5,529 nt of DNA from Thiomicrorhabdus sp034722175 (GTDB lineage Bacteria > Pseudomonadota > Gammaproteobacteria > Thiomicrospirales > Thiomicrospiraceae), in contig JAYENR010000226.1 of the NCBI GenBank assembly GCA_034722175.1, positions 1 to 5,529 of the forward strand, in the 5' to 3' direction. Position 1 is the first letter of the stretch. Each line of letters begins with the position of its first letter. Under the pieces are notes generated by a model. The model saw nothing but the letters and a program-made list of their open reading frames with translations, ran no database searches and was not told where the DNA came from. The position numbers were made by a program, and so were the translations under genes. Below, one piece after another: positions 1-5,489 of the stretch.

Positions 1-593
1 GCCACCACAAACAAGTCAGATTTAACCAACACCGAACTATCTTTACTTAATAAAGATTGTGTAACAGGGTTTGCACGCACCTCTTTGGCCACGTTCTGTT
101 TAATTTTACGGGGTTGTGTAACAGCGGGCCTGGACTTAGTCTCAACCACTTTTTTTGACGTTTTTGCAATCGGTTTGTGACCAACGAGATGGGTTAGATC
201 AACCACCAAACGTTCCGCACCCGCTTTGTTTTTAGCAAGTGTAAAGTAGTTATAGTCAAAGTTTTTATGCAGATCTAGAATGACACGAAGTTGATTTTTT
301 GAATCTTTAACACGGACACGGTACAAACGAGAATCGGTGTAGTGTTTATTTTTGAAGTTTAATTCATTTTCAGTTTTATAAAAATCGACCACCACTCGAG
401 AAGGATTATTTAGTTTATAAACTTTAAAACGGTGGTTCTGTTTGATATCAAACACGATACGAGTTTTATCAATTTTTTGTCCGACTCGAACATTTGCAAG
501 TTCTGCTTTAGCAACCGCGTATGAGGCATTAAGCATTAATGCCACAGCCAGTAAAACGGTCAACAACTTTTTAATATTGCTAAATGTTCTCAT
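1..593 (-). CDS. amiB: N-acetylmuramoyl-L-alanine amidase (AMIN domain), 5' part; runs off left edge
   Basis: I translated this by hand from ATG at 593; 197 full codons are present and the frame stays open to base 1. Residues 1-28 form a Sec signal peptide: R2, K8 and K9, a hydrophobic core at about 10-21, then Ala-Val-Ala before K29. Residues about 31-135 look like an AMIN domain, a beta-rich module that targets amidases to septal peptidoglycan (RIVFDI, RVVVDFYK, LRVILDL and ERLVVDL strands). Residues about 138-190 form a linker rich in Lys and Arg. The last residues, SDLFVVA, match the first strand of an Amidase_3 domain, whose zinc-binding His motif would come just beyond the edge. The family cleaves the amide bond between MurNAc and the stem peptide at cell separation. 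The position 68 bases after tsaE matches the E. coli tsaE-amiB order, so I use amiB; amiC is the alternative name. The Shine-Dalgarno is weak (GAGA or AGGG). Confidence 0.88.
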   Translation of the reverse strand, partial: MRTFSNIKKLLTVLLAVALMLNASYAVAKAELANVRVGQKIDKTRIVFDIKQNHRFKVYKLNNPSRVVVDFYKTENELNFKNKHYTDSRLYRVRVKDSKNQLRVILDLHKNFDYNYFTLAKNKAGAERLVVDLTHLVGHKPIAKTSKKVVETKSRPAVTQPRKIKQNVAKEVRANPVTQSLLSKDSSVLVKSDLFVV

Positions 594-635
594 TACCCTA
601 TCTCTCAAGAAAGAAGTCAATCTTACCAAGCTATA

Positions 636-652
636 AACAAACAATGTGCCAA
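636..652 (-). promoter_or_regulatory. Possible sigma-54-like promoter upstream of the amidase gene
   Basis: In the 68-base gap between tsaE and the amidase, the minus strand reads TTGGCACATTGTTTGTT. This fits the sigma-54 pattern TTGGCACG-N4-TTGCW in the -24 half and in spacing. It departs at the base after GGCAC (A for G) and in the -12 element (TTGT for TTGC), which is an important position. Transcription would begin near 624, leaving a leader of about 30 bases. No enhancer-binding site is visible. A sigma-70 reading (-35 TTGGCA) lacks a well-spaced -10. Confidence 0.22.
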
Positions 653-661
653 GTTAAACCG

Positions 662-1165
662 TCAAAAATCAGACAACTTAGCCAAAACTGAGTCCCCTTT
701 CACACTGTTAGCGTGTAACTCAATCTGCCTACCTTGCTCTCTATGGGATAAATTAATTTCAATATCTGCTACTGGCAAAATGCCGTGACCTTTTTCAGGC
801 CATTCAACTAATGCAACATAAGAAGCAGACAATAGATCCCTAATAGCTAAATACTCTAACTCTTCTGGATCGCAAAGTCTATACAAATCAAGATGATGGA
901 TCGATAAATTATAACAATTATAGGTTTCGACAATAGTATAGGTCGGACTTTTAACTTTTTGGCCTGGTAAATAGCTTTGAATAAACGCTCTTGAGAAAAA
1001 GGATTTTCCAGCCCCTAAATCCCCGTTTAAATACACCATAACCCCGTTTTCATAGGCTTTTGAAGCATTCACCGCTTCTGCTAACCTTTGAGCTAAGGCG
1101 GTGGTTTCAGCTTCATCTGCTAAAAAAAGTACCTGTTTAGAGTAATCTGTCTTAGAATTTGTCAT
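662..1165 (-). CDS. tsaE: tRNA threonylcarbamoyladenosine biosynthesis ATPase TsaE
   Basis: TsaE is the small cytoplasmic ATPase that works with TsaB and TsaD (and TsaC) to make t6A at position 37 of ANN-decoding tRNAs. Counting from ATG at 1165 the protein is 167 residues; E. coli YjeE is about 153. Visible motifs: Walker A GDLGAGKS at 48-55, the SPTYT switch segment at about 73-77, HHLDLYRL with the Walker-B-like Asp at 93, DPEELEYLAIRD just after it, and the family VEWPEKG at 120-126. An in-frame TTG at 1171 would add two residues, but it touches the Shine-Dalgarno AAGG (1172-1175), which is correctly placed six bases before the ATG. The E. coli neighbour nnrE (yjeF) is absent; the gene lies directly against divergent queG. 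The amidase gene follows after 68 bases and is probably co-transcribed. Confidence 0.96.
   Translation of the reverse strand: MTNSKTDYSKQVLFLADEAETTALAQRLAEAVNASKAYENGVMVYLNGDLGAGKSFFSRAFIQSYLPGQKVKSPTYTIVETYNCYNLSIHHLDLYRLCDPEELEYLAIRDLLSASYVALVEWPEKGHGILPVADIEINLSHREQGRQIELHANSVKGDSVLAKLSDF
1153..1158 (+). promoter_or_regulatory. Possible -10 element of queG, inside tsaE
   Basis: TAGAAT matches the sigma-70 -10 consensus at five of six positions and ends seven bases before the queG ATG. Transcription would start at about 1165, making the mRNA leaderless or nearly so, which would explain the missing Shine-Dalgarno. No convincing -35 hexamer lies at 16-18 bases, so the assignment is weak. 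Confidence 0.25.
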
Positions 1166-2377
1166 ATGCAACCTTGTTCATCCACACTCTCCCAACTTCC
1201 CATCCAAATCAAACAATGGGGCCAAGAATTAGGCTTTGCGGATATTGGCATCACCAATACCGACTTATCCTCCTATGAAGCCGCACATTTTAACTGGATA
1301 GGTGAAAACTTTCATGGCGAAATGGACTATATGCAACGTCATGGTACCAAACGGACTCGTCCAAACGAGTTAGAGCCAGGAACTGCTTCTGTAATCAGTG
1401 TCCGTTTAAACTATCTAGACTTAAGCGCCTACTCCCCGTTTACCACTCTGCACGATTCTGAGCAGGCCTATATATCTCGCTATGCGCTTGGAAAAGATTA
1501 TCACAAGTTGATGCGCAAACGCCTGCAACAACTCGCCACTAAAATCCAACAAGTTATGCCTGAATTTAGTTATCGAGCCTTTTGTGACAGCGCGCCGGTT
1601 TTAGAACGTCCACTGGCTGAAAAAGCGGGGCTAGGTTTTATCGGTAAAAACAGTTTAATTATTCACCCGCGTGCCGGCTCTTGGTTTTTCTTAGGTGAAC
1701 TCTATACCAATTTAGAGCTACCTGTTGATCCAGCCTTTAAAAAACAAGGATGTGGCCCGTGTACCGCCTGCATGGATGAATGCCCGACTCAAGCGATTGT
1801 TGATAACGCAGTGGTCGATGCTCGAAGATGCATCTCCTATTTAACCATTGAATACGCAGGCTCAATTCCGACTGAATTAAGATCAAAAATGGGCAATCGC
1901 ATCTATGGGTGTGATGACTGTCAATTGGTTTGCCCGTGGAATAAGTTTACGAGTAATACTAGTGAAACTGCTTTTTCACCTAATCATTCACTTGACCAGA
2001 TTAGTTTGCTAGAACTTTGGCAGTGGAATGAAGCACAATTCTTAAAACGTTTTGAAGGCTCTCCGATTCGTCGTATTGGTTTTGCCCAATGGAAACGTAA
2101 TCTAGCGATCGCTATTGGAAACATAACTGGGACAACACGACTCTTACAACAATCTATACAGACCTTAATAACCGATAAAGCACATATTAGTCAGTTAGTA
2201 GACGAACATATTGATTGGTCAATCAAAGAATTACAACACAAAATCGAACAAAACAAACCGACCAGGCCTGGTCAGTCTGAAAACGTGGTTTTAAATGAAT
2301 CTTCAAACGGTAGCATTAGGCCGAAACAACAAACCATTAAACCGTTTATTGCGCCTAAATACTATTTACCCAAATAG
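1166..2377 (+). CDS. queG: Epoxyqueuosine reductase QueG
   Basis: QueG performs the last step of queuosine synthesis, reducing epoxyqueuosine to queuosine at tRNA position 34 with cobalamin and two [4Fe-4S] clusters, in the cytoplasm. The 403-residue protein follows E. coli QueG (YjeS) over nearly its whole length. Visible: HGEMDYM at 50-56, SRYALGKDYH at 104-113, DSAPVLERPLAEKAGLG at 141-157 with D141 as the likely proton donor, the ferredoxin-like motif with C196, C199, C202 and C206, then C222 (RRCISYLTIE), and C249, C252 and C256 in CDDCQLVCPWN. A HEAT-like C-terminal part includes EGSPIRRIGF and RNLAIAIGN. The last 40 residues are a poorly conserved basic tail. ATG at 1166 fits the E. 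coli N-terminus but has no Shine-Dalgarno; TAGAAT at 1153-1158 could be a -10 giving a nearly leaderless mRNA. It is convergent with the dGTPase gene, 21 bases away. Confidence 0.97.
   Translation: MQPCSSTLSQLPIQIKQWGQELGFADIGITNTDLSSYEAAHFNWIGENFHGEMDYMQRHGTKRTRPNELEPGTASVISVRLNYLDLSAYSPFTTLHDSEQAYISRYALGKDYHKLMRKRLQQLATKIQQVMPEFSYRAFCDSAPVLERPLAEKAGLGFIGKNSLIIHPRAGSWFFLGELYTNLELPVDPAFKKQGCGPCTACMDECPTQAIVDNAVVDARRCISYLTIEYAGSIPTELRSKMGNRIYGCDDCQLVCPWNKFTSNTSETAFSPNHSLDQISLLELWQWNEAQFLKRFEGSPIRRIGFAQWKRNLAIAIGNITGTTRLLQQSIQTLITDKAHISQLVDEHIDWSIKELQHKIEQNKPTRPGQSENVVLNESSNGSIRPKQQTIKPFIAPKYYLPK
1172..1175 (-). promoter_or_regulatory. Shine-Dalgarno site of tsaE, inside queG
   Basis: The minus strand reads AAGG, then six bases, then ATG at 1165. 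This decides between the ATG and the upstream TTG at 1171, which would leave no spacing. The site lies within queG codons 3 and 4, so it is constrained by both genes. Confidence 0.6.
2260..2273. repeat. Perfect 14-bp palindrome within the queG tail
   Basis: GACCAGGCCTGGTC is fully self-complementary and stops abruptly on both sides. It covers codons for P365 to Q370 of queG, in the non-conserved C-terminal tail, and uses the Arg codon AGG. As RNA it could form a five-pair stem with a four-base loop, but no U-run follows, so it is not a standard terminator. Function unknown. Confidence 0.6.
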
Positions 2378-2382
2378 ACAGA

Positions 2383-2405
2383 GCCTTAAACGGCATCTTT
2401 AAAGC
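2383..2405 (-). terminator. Weak terminator-like hairpin between convergent queG and dgt
   Basis: Arms 2383-2390 and 2398-2405 pair over eight positions around a seven-base loop. In the minus-strand transcript all eight pair, one as a G-U wobble; in the plus-strand transcript one pair is a mismatch. The dgt stop codon lies in the stem. The stem is mostly A-U and no real U-tract follows in either direction, so it is at best a weak terminator for dgt. Confidence 0.3.
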
Positions 2406-3781
2406 ACATCAAACACAGAACCTTGAGTTGGGCTAAAGAACTTGGCGTACAAACGTGAGGCATAGGTATTGGTCATACCCGCAATATAATCCGAAATCAC
2501 TCTTTGCTGCTCTTGTTCTGTTTCTGCTTCTTGGTACTTAACATACGAACTCGCTGGCAATAAGCTATCAGGGTTCGCACGTAACGATTTAAATAGATCC
2601 AGAACAATCAATTGGCCTTTGTACTCCATGCCTTTAACTTCGGGAATGGTAATCACATTTTCAAATACAAACGCTTTCAACAGCTCTAATACTGACTGTT
2701 CACCCTCAGTTAATTTAGCTTGATAACGTAACAACGGATGTTCAAACTCTTCTTGTTCGGCCATATAAACGGCTTCCACCATAATGCCGACCATCTTACT
2801 AATCGCATGTTTACGTGCTTTCGACGATCCATTAAACAAACGTTCCGTCATCTCATCTCCCCACAAAGCATGCACTTTAAAAGCAGGGTCTTCCATCACC
2901 TCTTTTTGCCACAAACTGCGAGACACCATTTTCATCGCGATAGCATCTTCTAAATCATGAATTCCGTAGGCAATATCATCAGCCAACTCCATAATCGTTG
3001 TATCCAACGCTTTATATTGAGTACGAGTATGACAGCCATCTTTACACTCAATTAACTGCGTAAATCGTTGGCGATCCTCTTCTGAAAAAGGGGCTAACAC
3101 CCAATCAACAATCGTTTTTTCTTCAGAATAAAGGCTTTTAGGTGGTGTCCAACGATGCATTGGTAAGGTTTTAAAGTCGGTCACTTCGGGTTCTAACAAC
3201 TGTTTTTTATAACACGCATTTTTCATAATGACATCGGTATACAAAGCCGGATATTTCAAGACCCCCAAAGTTGTTCTACGCGACAAATCCAAACCATTTT
3301 CAGGGGTGTATTCACCTAGTTTTGCCAAAATGCGTAAGGTCTGTGCATTGCCTTCAAAACCACCATGATGGCGCATCATATAGTTCAATGCCACCTCCCC
3401 CCCGTGCCCAAATGGAGGGTGGCCTAAATCATGTGCCAAACAGATTGCTTCAATTAGATAAACTGATGGCAACCAGTCAATATAGGCTTCATCTTTAACA
3501 ACATTTTCTGAACCAATAGTAATTAACTGCTCAACCAGACCCGATCCAATTTGAGCCACTTCCATTGAATGAGTTAAACGGGTGCGATAAAAATCCGATT
3601 CACTTAAACCAAAAATTTGAGTTTTAGCCTGAAGACGGCGAAAAGAGGCCGAGTGGATGACTCGTGCGCGATCTCGTTGATAAACAATACGAGCTGATCG
3701 AGCCTCTTTTTGTTCTAAGAAATTAGTGTAACGTTGAGTCCAAACTTGATTCAACTCGTGGTCTAGTGGTAACGAATGCAC
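2399..3781 (-). CDS. dgt: dGTP triphosphohydrolase, HD superfamily (anti-phage dGTPase type)
   Basis: This family hydrolyses dGTP to deoxyguanosine and triphosphate in the cytoplasm, acting on the dNTP pool. Residues are counted from ATG at 3805 (468 residues). The N-terminal signature YQRDRARVIHSASFRRLQAKTQ is followed by FYRTRLTHS with H79, then the HD motif H125-D126 in LAHDLGHPPFGHGGE, where H134 and E137 match the E. coli Dgt catalytic pair (H126, E129), and ELADDIAY with the last metal-binding Asp at 276 or 277. YKGQ and ISDYIAGMTN lie near the C-terminus. It closely resembles the roughly 440-residue Vibrio/Shewanella dGTPases, among which the Shewanella putrefaciens enzyme protects against phage. 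I prefer GTG at 3781 (460 residues): AAAGGA lies seven bases upstream and the promoter gives a normal leader. ATG at 3805 lacks a Shine-Dalgarno and would sit almost at the transcript end. A housekeeping role is equally possible. Confidence 0.95.
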   Translation of the reverse strand: MHSLPLDHELNQVWTQRYTNFLEQKEARSARIVYQRDRARVIHSASFRRLQAKTQIFGLSESDFYRTRLTHSMEVAQIGSGLVEQLITIGSENVVKDEAYIDWLPSVYLIEAICLAHDLGHPPFGHGGEVALNYMMRHHGGFEGNAQTLRILAKLGEYTPENGLDLSRRTTLGVLKYPALYTDVIMKNACYKKQLLEPEVTDFKTLPMHRWTPPKSLYSEEKTIVDWVLAPFSEEDRQRFTQLIECKDGCHTRTQYKALDTTIMELADDIAYGIHDLEDAIAMKMVSRSLWQKEVMEDPAFKVHALWGDEMTERLFNGSSKARKHAISKMVGIMVEAVYMAEQEEFEHPLLRYQAKLTEGEQSVLELLKAFVFENVITIPEVKGMEYKGQLIVLDLFKSLRANPDSLLPASSYVKYQEAETEQEQQRVISDYIAGMTNTYASRLYAKFFSPTQGSVFDVL

Positions 3782-3788
3782 AATGCAA

Positions 3789-3794
3789 TCCTTT
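3789..3794 (-). promoter_or_regulatory. Shine-Dalgarno AAAGGA for the dgt GTG start
   Basis: The minus strand reads AAAGGA followed by seven bases and GTG at 3781. It is the best ribosome site in the window and lies inside the first codons of the longer reading from ATG 3805, arguing for the shorter protein. Confidence 0.6.
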
Positions 3795-3814
3795 AATATA
3801 GGCATAGTCAGTAC

Positions 3815-3842
3815 ATAATACGAAAAGAGTGCTTGGTTGCAA
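3815..3842 (-). promoter_or_regulatory. Sigma-70-type promoter of dgt
   Basis: The minus strand has -35 TTGCAA (3842-3837, four of six), a 16-base spacer and -10 TATTAT (3820-3815, five of six). Transcription should start near 3808, giving a leader of about 27 bases to GTG 3781 but only about 3 to ATG 3805. The -35 lies inside a small inverted repeat, GCTTG-GTTG-CAAGC (3831-3844), which could be an operator half-site pair or chance. Confidence 0.45.
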
Positions 3843-3947
3843 GCTTAGAAGGCTGAAATGAAACGAATTAAAGAGAATGGGATGGAAAATAGAGCAGTTA
3901 TGAGCCAAATAGCGGTGATATGTCTAAAATATCTCAACTAAATGTGA

Positions 3948-5243
3948 CTAAAACAGCTCAATATCATCATTGTCCGACTCAACCGTTTCAATGCAATTTC
4001 GGCCATTTTGTTTAGCTCGATACAAAGCCTCGTCTGCATACTTATAGATCTCTTCAGAAACATAATCCATTGCAGGATCCAACTCCATCAAGCCCATCGA
4101 TAACGTAACGCGATGATATGGCAAATTACCTGAGTGTTCAATATTCATATCATACATCGCTTGACGAGACCTTTCTGCCATTAAGGCCAATTGTTCTTTA
4201 TTGTCAGTGACATACAATACCGCAAACTCTTCACCACCTAAGCGAAACACAAAATCATCACTGCGACGAAAGGTTGATGTTAGAGCAAGGGTGATCGACT
4301 TTAAAACTTCATCGCCGGCTTGGTGTCCATAGGAATCATTATATTTTTTAAAGTTATCCGCATCCGCCATTAAGAAGCCAATCCATAAATTATGGCGCTT
4401 CGCTCTATTAATCTCACTGTCTAATACTTGGTTATAAAAACGACGGTTATAAGCCCCAGTTAACTCATCTTTTACAGTTAACTCTTCAAGCTTTTTCTTA
4501 TCAGTAATATCATGCCTAACCGCAGTAAACCCGGTGATTTGGCCTTTCTCGTCTTTATTCGGTTGAATATAAACGTCCACCCAATAGGCAGAACCATCTT
4601 TACGAAGGTTTTTTACTTCGCCTTTCCACTCTCCGCCCTCTAAAACGGTCTTCCATAGATCGGCATACAACTCACTAGGCATATCCGGATGGCGCACAAT
4701 ATTATGATTTTTGCCGACTAACTCCTCTTTAGAGTAGCCACTGATTTCACAAAAAGCATTACTGACATAAAGGATAGTTCCATGAATATCCGTAGATGAC
4801 GTAATAACATAATCATCAATAATCCCCATATATTCAGCAAGTTGTTTTTCTTCATTCTTGACTGTTTTGGTTAACTCCCCTACCCGTTTACGATCGGTAA
4901 TGTCATGCATAATAGCAGTATAGCCAACCAGCTTCCCAGACTCACCAAAGCTAGGAATAATTCGAGTATCAACCCAGAAAATACCATTGCCTTTCCTGCT
5001 TTTTTTAAGTTCACCTTGCCACGGGTCACCTAATTTAAGCGTTTCCCACAAATTAGAAATTTGAGATTCGGATATATCGGAATGACAAAAGAAGTTGAAA
5101 TGCTTATCAACCAACTCTTTTTGAGAGTAGCCACTGATAGCGCAATAAGCTTGAGAAGCAAAAAGAATTTCACCTTTTAAATTGGTAGAGAAGGTGATCA
5201 AGTGATTATCGGTGATATTGCTGAAATCTTTGAACGGGTTCAT
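3948..5243 (-). CDS. Diguanylate cyclase with two PAS domains (PAS-PAS-GGDEF), Aer-like second PAS
   Basis: This is a soluble 431-residue protein with no membrane segment, predicted to make cyclic di-GMP from two GTP in response to a cue sensed by PAS domains. PAS1 spans about 15-118 and PAS2 about 146-249; they align without gaps at an offset of 131 residues and both end in HDITD. PAS2 carries NIVRHPDMP (181-189), W197 and YWVD, as in the FAD-binding PAS of the aerotaxis receptor Aer, which suggests redox or oxygen sensing. A helical linker at about 119-140 separates them. The GGDEF domain (about 255-420) looks active: D294 for metal, N302 and D311 for guanine, GGEEF at 336-340, and an inhibitory RxxD site at 327-330. 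An acidic tail ends the protein. ATG at 5243 lies just before PAS1; no clear Shine-Dalgarno is seen. No terminator separates it from dgt downstream. Confidence 0.96.
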   Translation of the reverse strand: MNPFKDFSNITDNHLITFSTNLKGEILFASQAYCAISGYSQKELVDKHFNFFCHSDISESQISNLWETLKLGDPWQGELKKSRKGNGIFWVDTRIIPSFGESGKLVGYTAIMHDITDRKRVGELTKTVKNEEKQLAEYMGIIDDYVITSSTDIHGTILYVSNAFCEISGYSKEELVGKNHNIVRHPDMPSELYADLWKTVLEGGEWKGEVKNLRKDGSAYWVDVYIQPNKDEKGQITGFTAVRHDITDKKKLEELTVKDELTGAYNRRFYNQVLDSEINRAKRHNLWIGFLMADADNFKKYNDSYGHQAGDEVLKSITLALTSTFRRSDDFVFRLGGEEFAVLYVTDNKEQLALMAERSRQAMYDMNIEHSGNLPYHRVTLSMGLMELDPAMDYVSEEIYKYADEALYRAKQNGRNCIETVESDNDDIELF

Positions 5244-5296
5244 AAATTATATAAAACTTATCGCTTATCTTTAGTAAAGAATGGTTATGTAGGATT

Positions 5297-5350
5297 AACT
5301 ATAAAGCAGAAACATTCGAATTCACACAATTTATTTAAAATTTTATAGTT
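5297..5350. repeat. Nine-base inverted repeat in the spacer upstream of the cyclase gene
   Basis: AACTATAAA at 5297-5305 and TTTATAGTT at 5342-5350 are exact reverse complements, 36 bases apart. They lie in the AT-rich region (5244-5409) between the cyclase start and the insertion element, where the cyclase promoter should be. On the minus strand the proximal arm contains a -10-like TATAGT, but no good -35 matches it. An operator is possible; chance in AT-rich DNA is also possible. Confidence 0.3.
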
Positions 5351-5440
5351 GAAAATACATATTGCACTATTCATATAACTAATAAGTAATCATTTTTATA
5401 CTTCGCAGATTCGGATAATAAGTGCAATCTAGGAAAGAGA

Positions 5441-5469
5441 AGCCAGTTGAGCTAAACTCAAAGGCTTTT
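5441..5469 (+). terminator. Terminator-like hairpin in the IS leader, before the transposase start
   Basis: AGCC (5441-5444) pairs with GGCT (5463-5466), and TTGAG (5447-5451) pairs with CTCAA (5457-5461) around loop CTAAA. A two-base versus one-base bulge interrupts the stem, and a short T run (5466-5469) overlaps its end. In the plus direction this could stop transcription entering the element from outside, or fold near the transposase ribosome site. The U-tract is short, so efficiency is doubtful. Confidence 0.4.
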
Positions 5470-5489
5470 CCCGACCAAGAGATAAGCAC

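Noticed and set aside
57..124. Direct repeat TTGTGTAACAG at 57-67 and 114-124
   Set aside because: Both copies encode Val-Thr-Gln in the amidase linker; two short copies in a low-complexity linker need no further explanation.
442..636. 64-codon open frame on the plus strand
   Set aside because: It lies antisense to the amidase signal peptide and AMIN domain, has no recognisable product, and is explained as a shadow.
1169..1171. TTG start for tsaE two codons upstream
   Set aside because: It would abut the Shine-Dalgarno AAGG with no spacing, whereas ATG 1165 has the usual six bases.
638..1225. Similar motifs CAAACAATGTGCCAA (638-652) and CAAACAATGGGGCCAA (1210-1225), upstream of the amidase and of tsaE
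   Set aside because: The second copy encodes the conserved Ile-Lys-Gln-Trp-Gly stretch of QueG, so protein constraint explains it; the similarity is probably chance.
2738..2953. 71-codon open frame on the plus strand
   Set aside because: Antisense to conserved dGTPase coding sequence; His/Phe-rich composition typical of a shadow frame.
3271..3498. 75-codon open frame on the plus strand
   Set aside because: Antisense to the catalytic region of the dGTPase; no ribosome site or domain seen.
3831..3844. GCTTG-GTTG-CAAGC hairpin as a terminator for the cyclase gene
   Set aside because: The stem is only five pairs with no U-tract in the minus direction; it overlaps the dgt -35 and is noted there instead.
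3723..3908. 61-codon open frame on the minus strand overlapping the dgt start
   Set aside because: It shares bases with the dgt promoter and 5' end in another frame, and its product is low-complexity with no recognised motif.
5241..5262. TATAAT just before the cyclase ATG as its -10 element
   Set aside because: Transcription would begin inside the coding sequence, beyond the ATG, and no -35 lies at a suitable distance.
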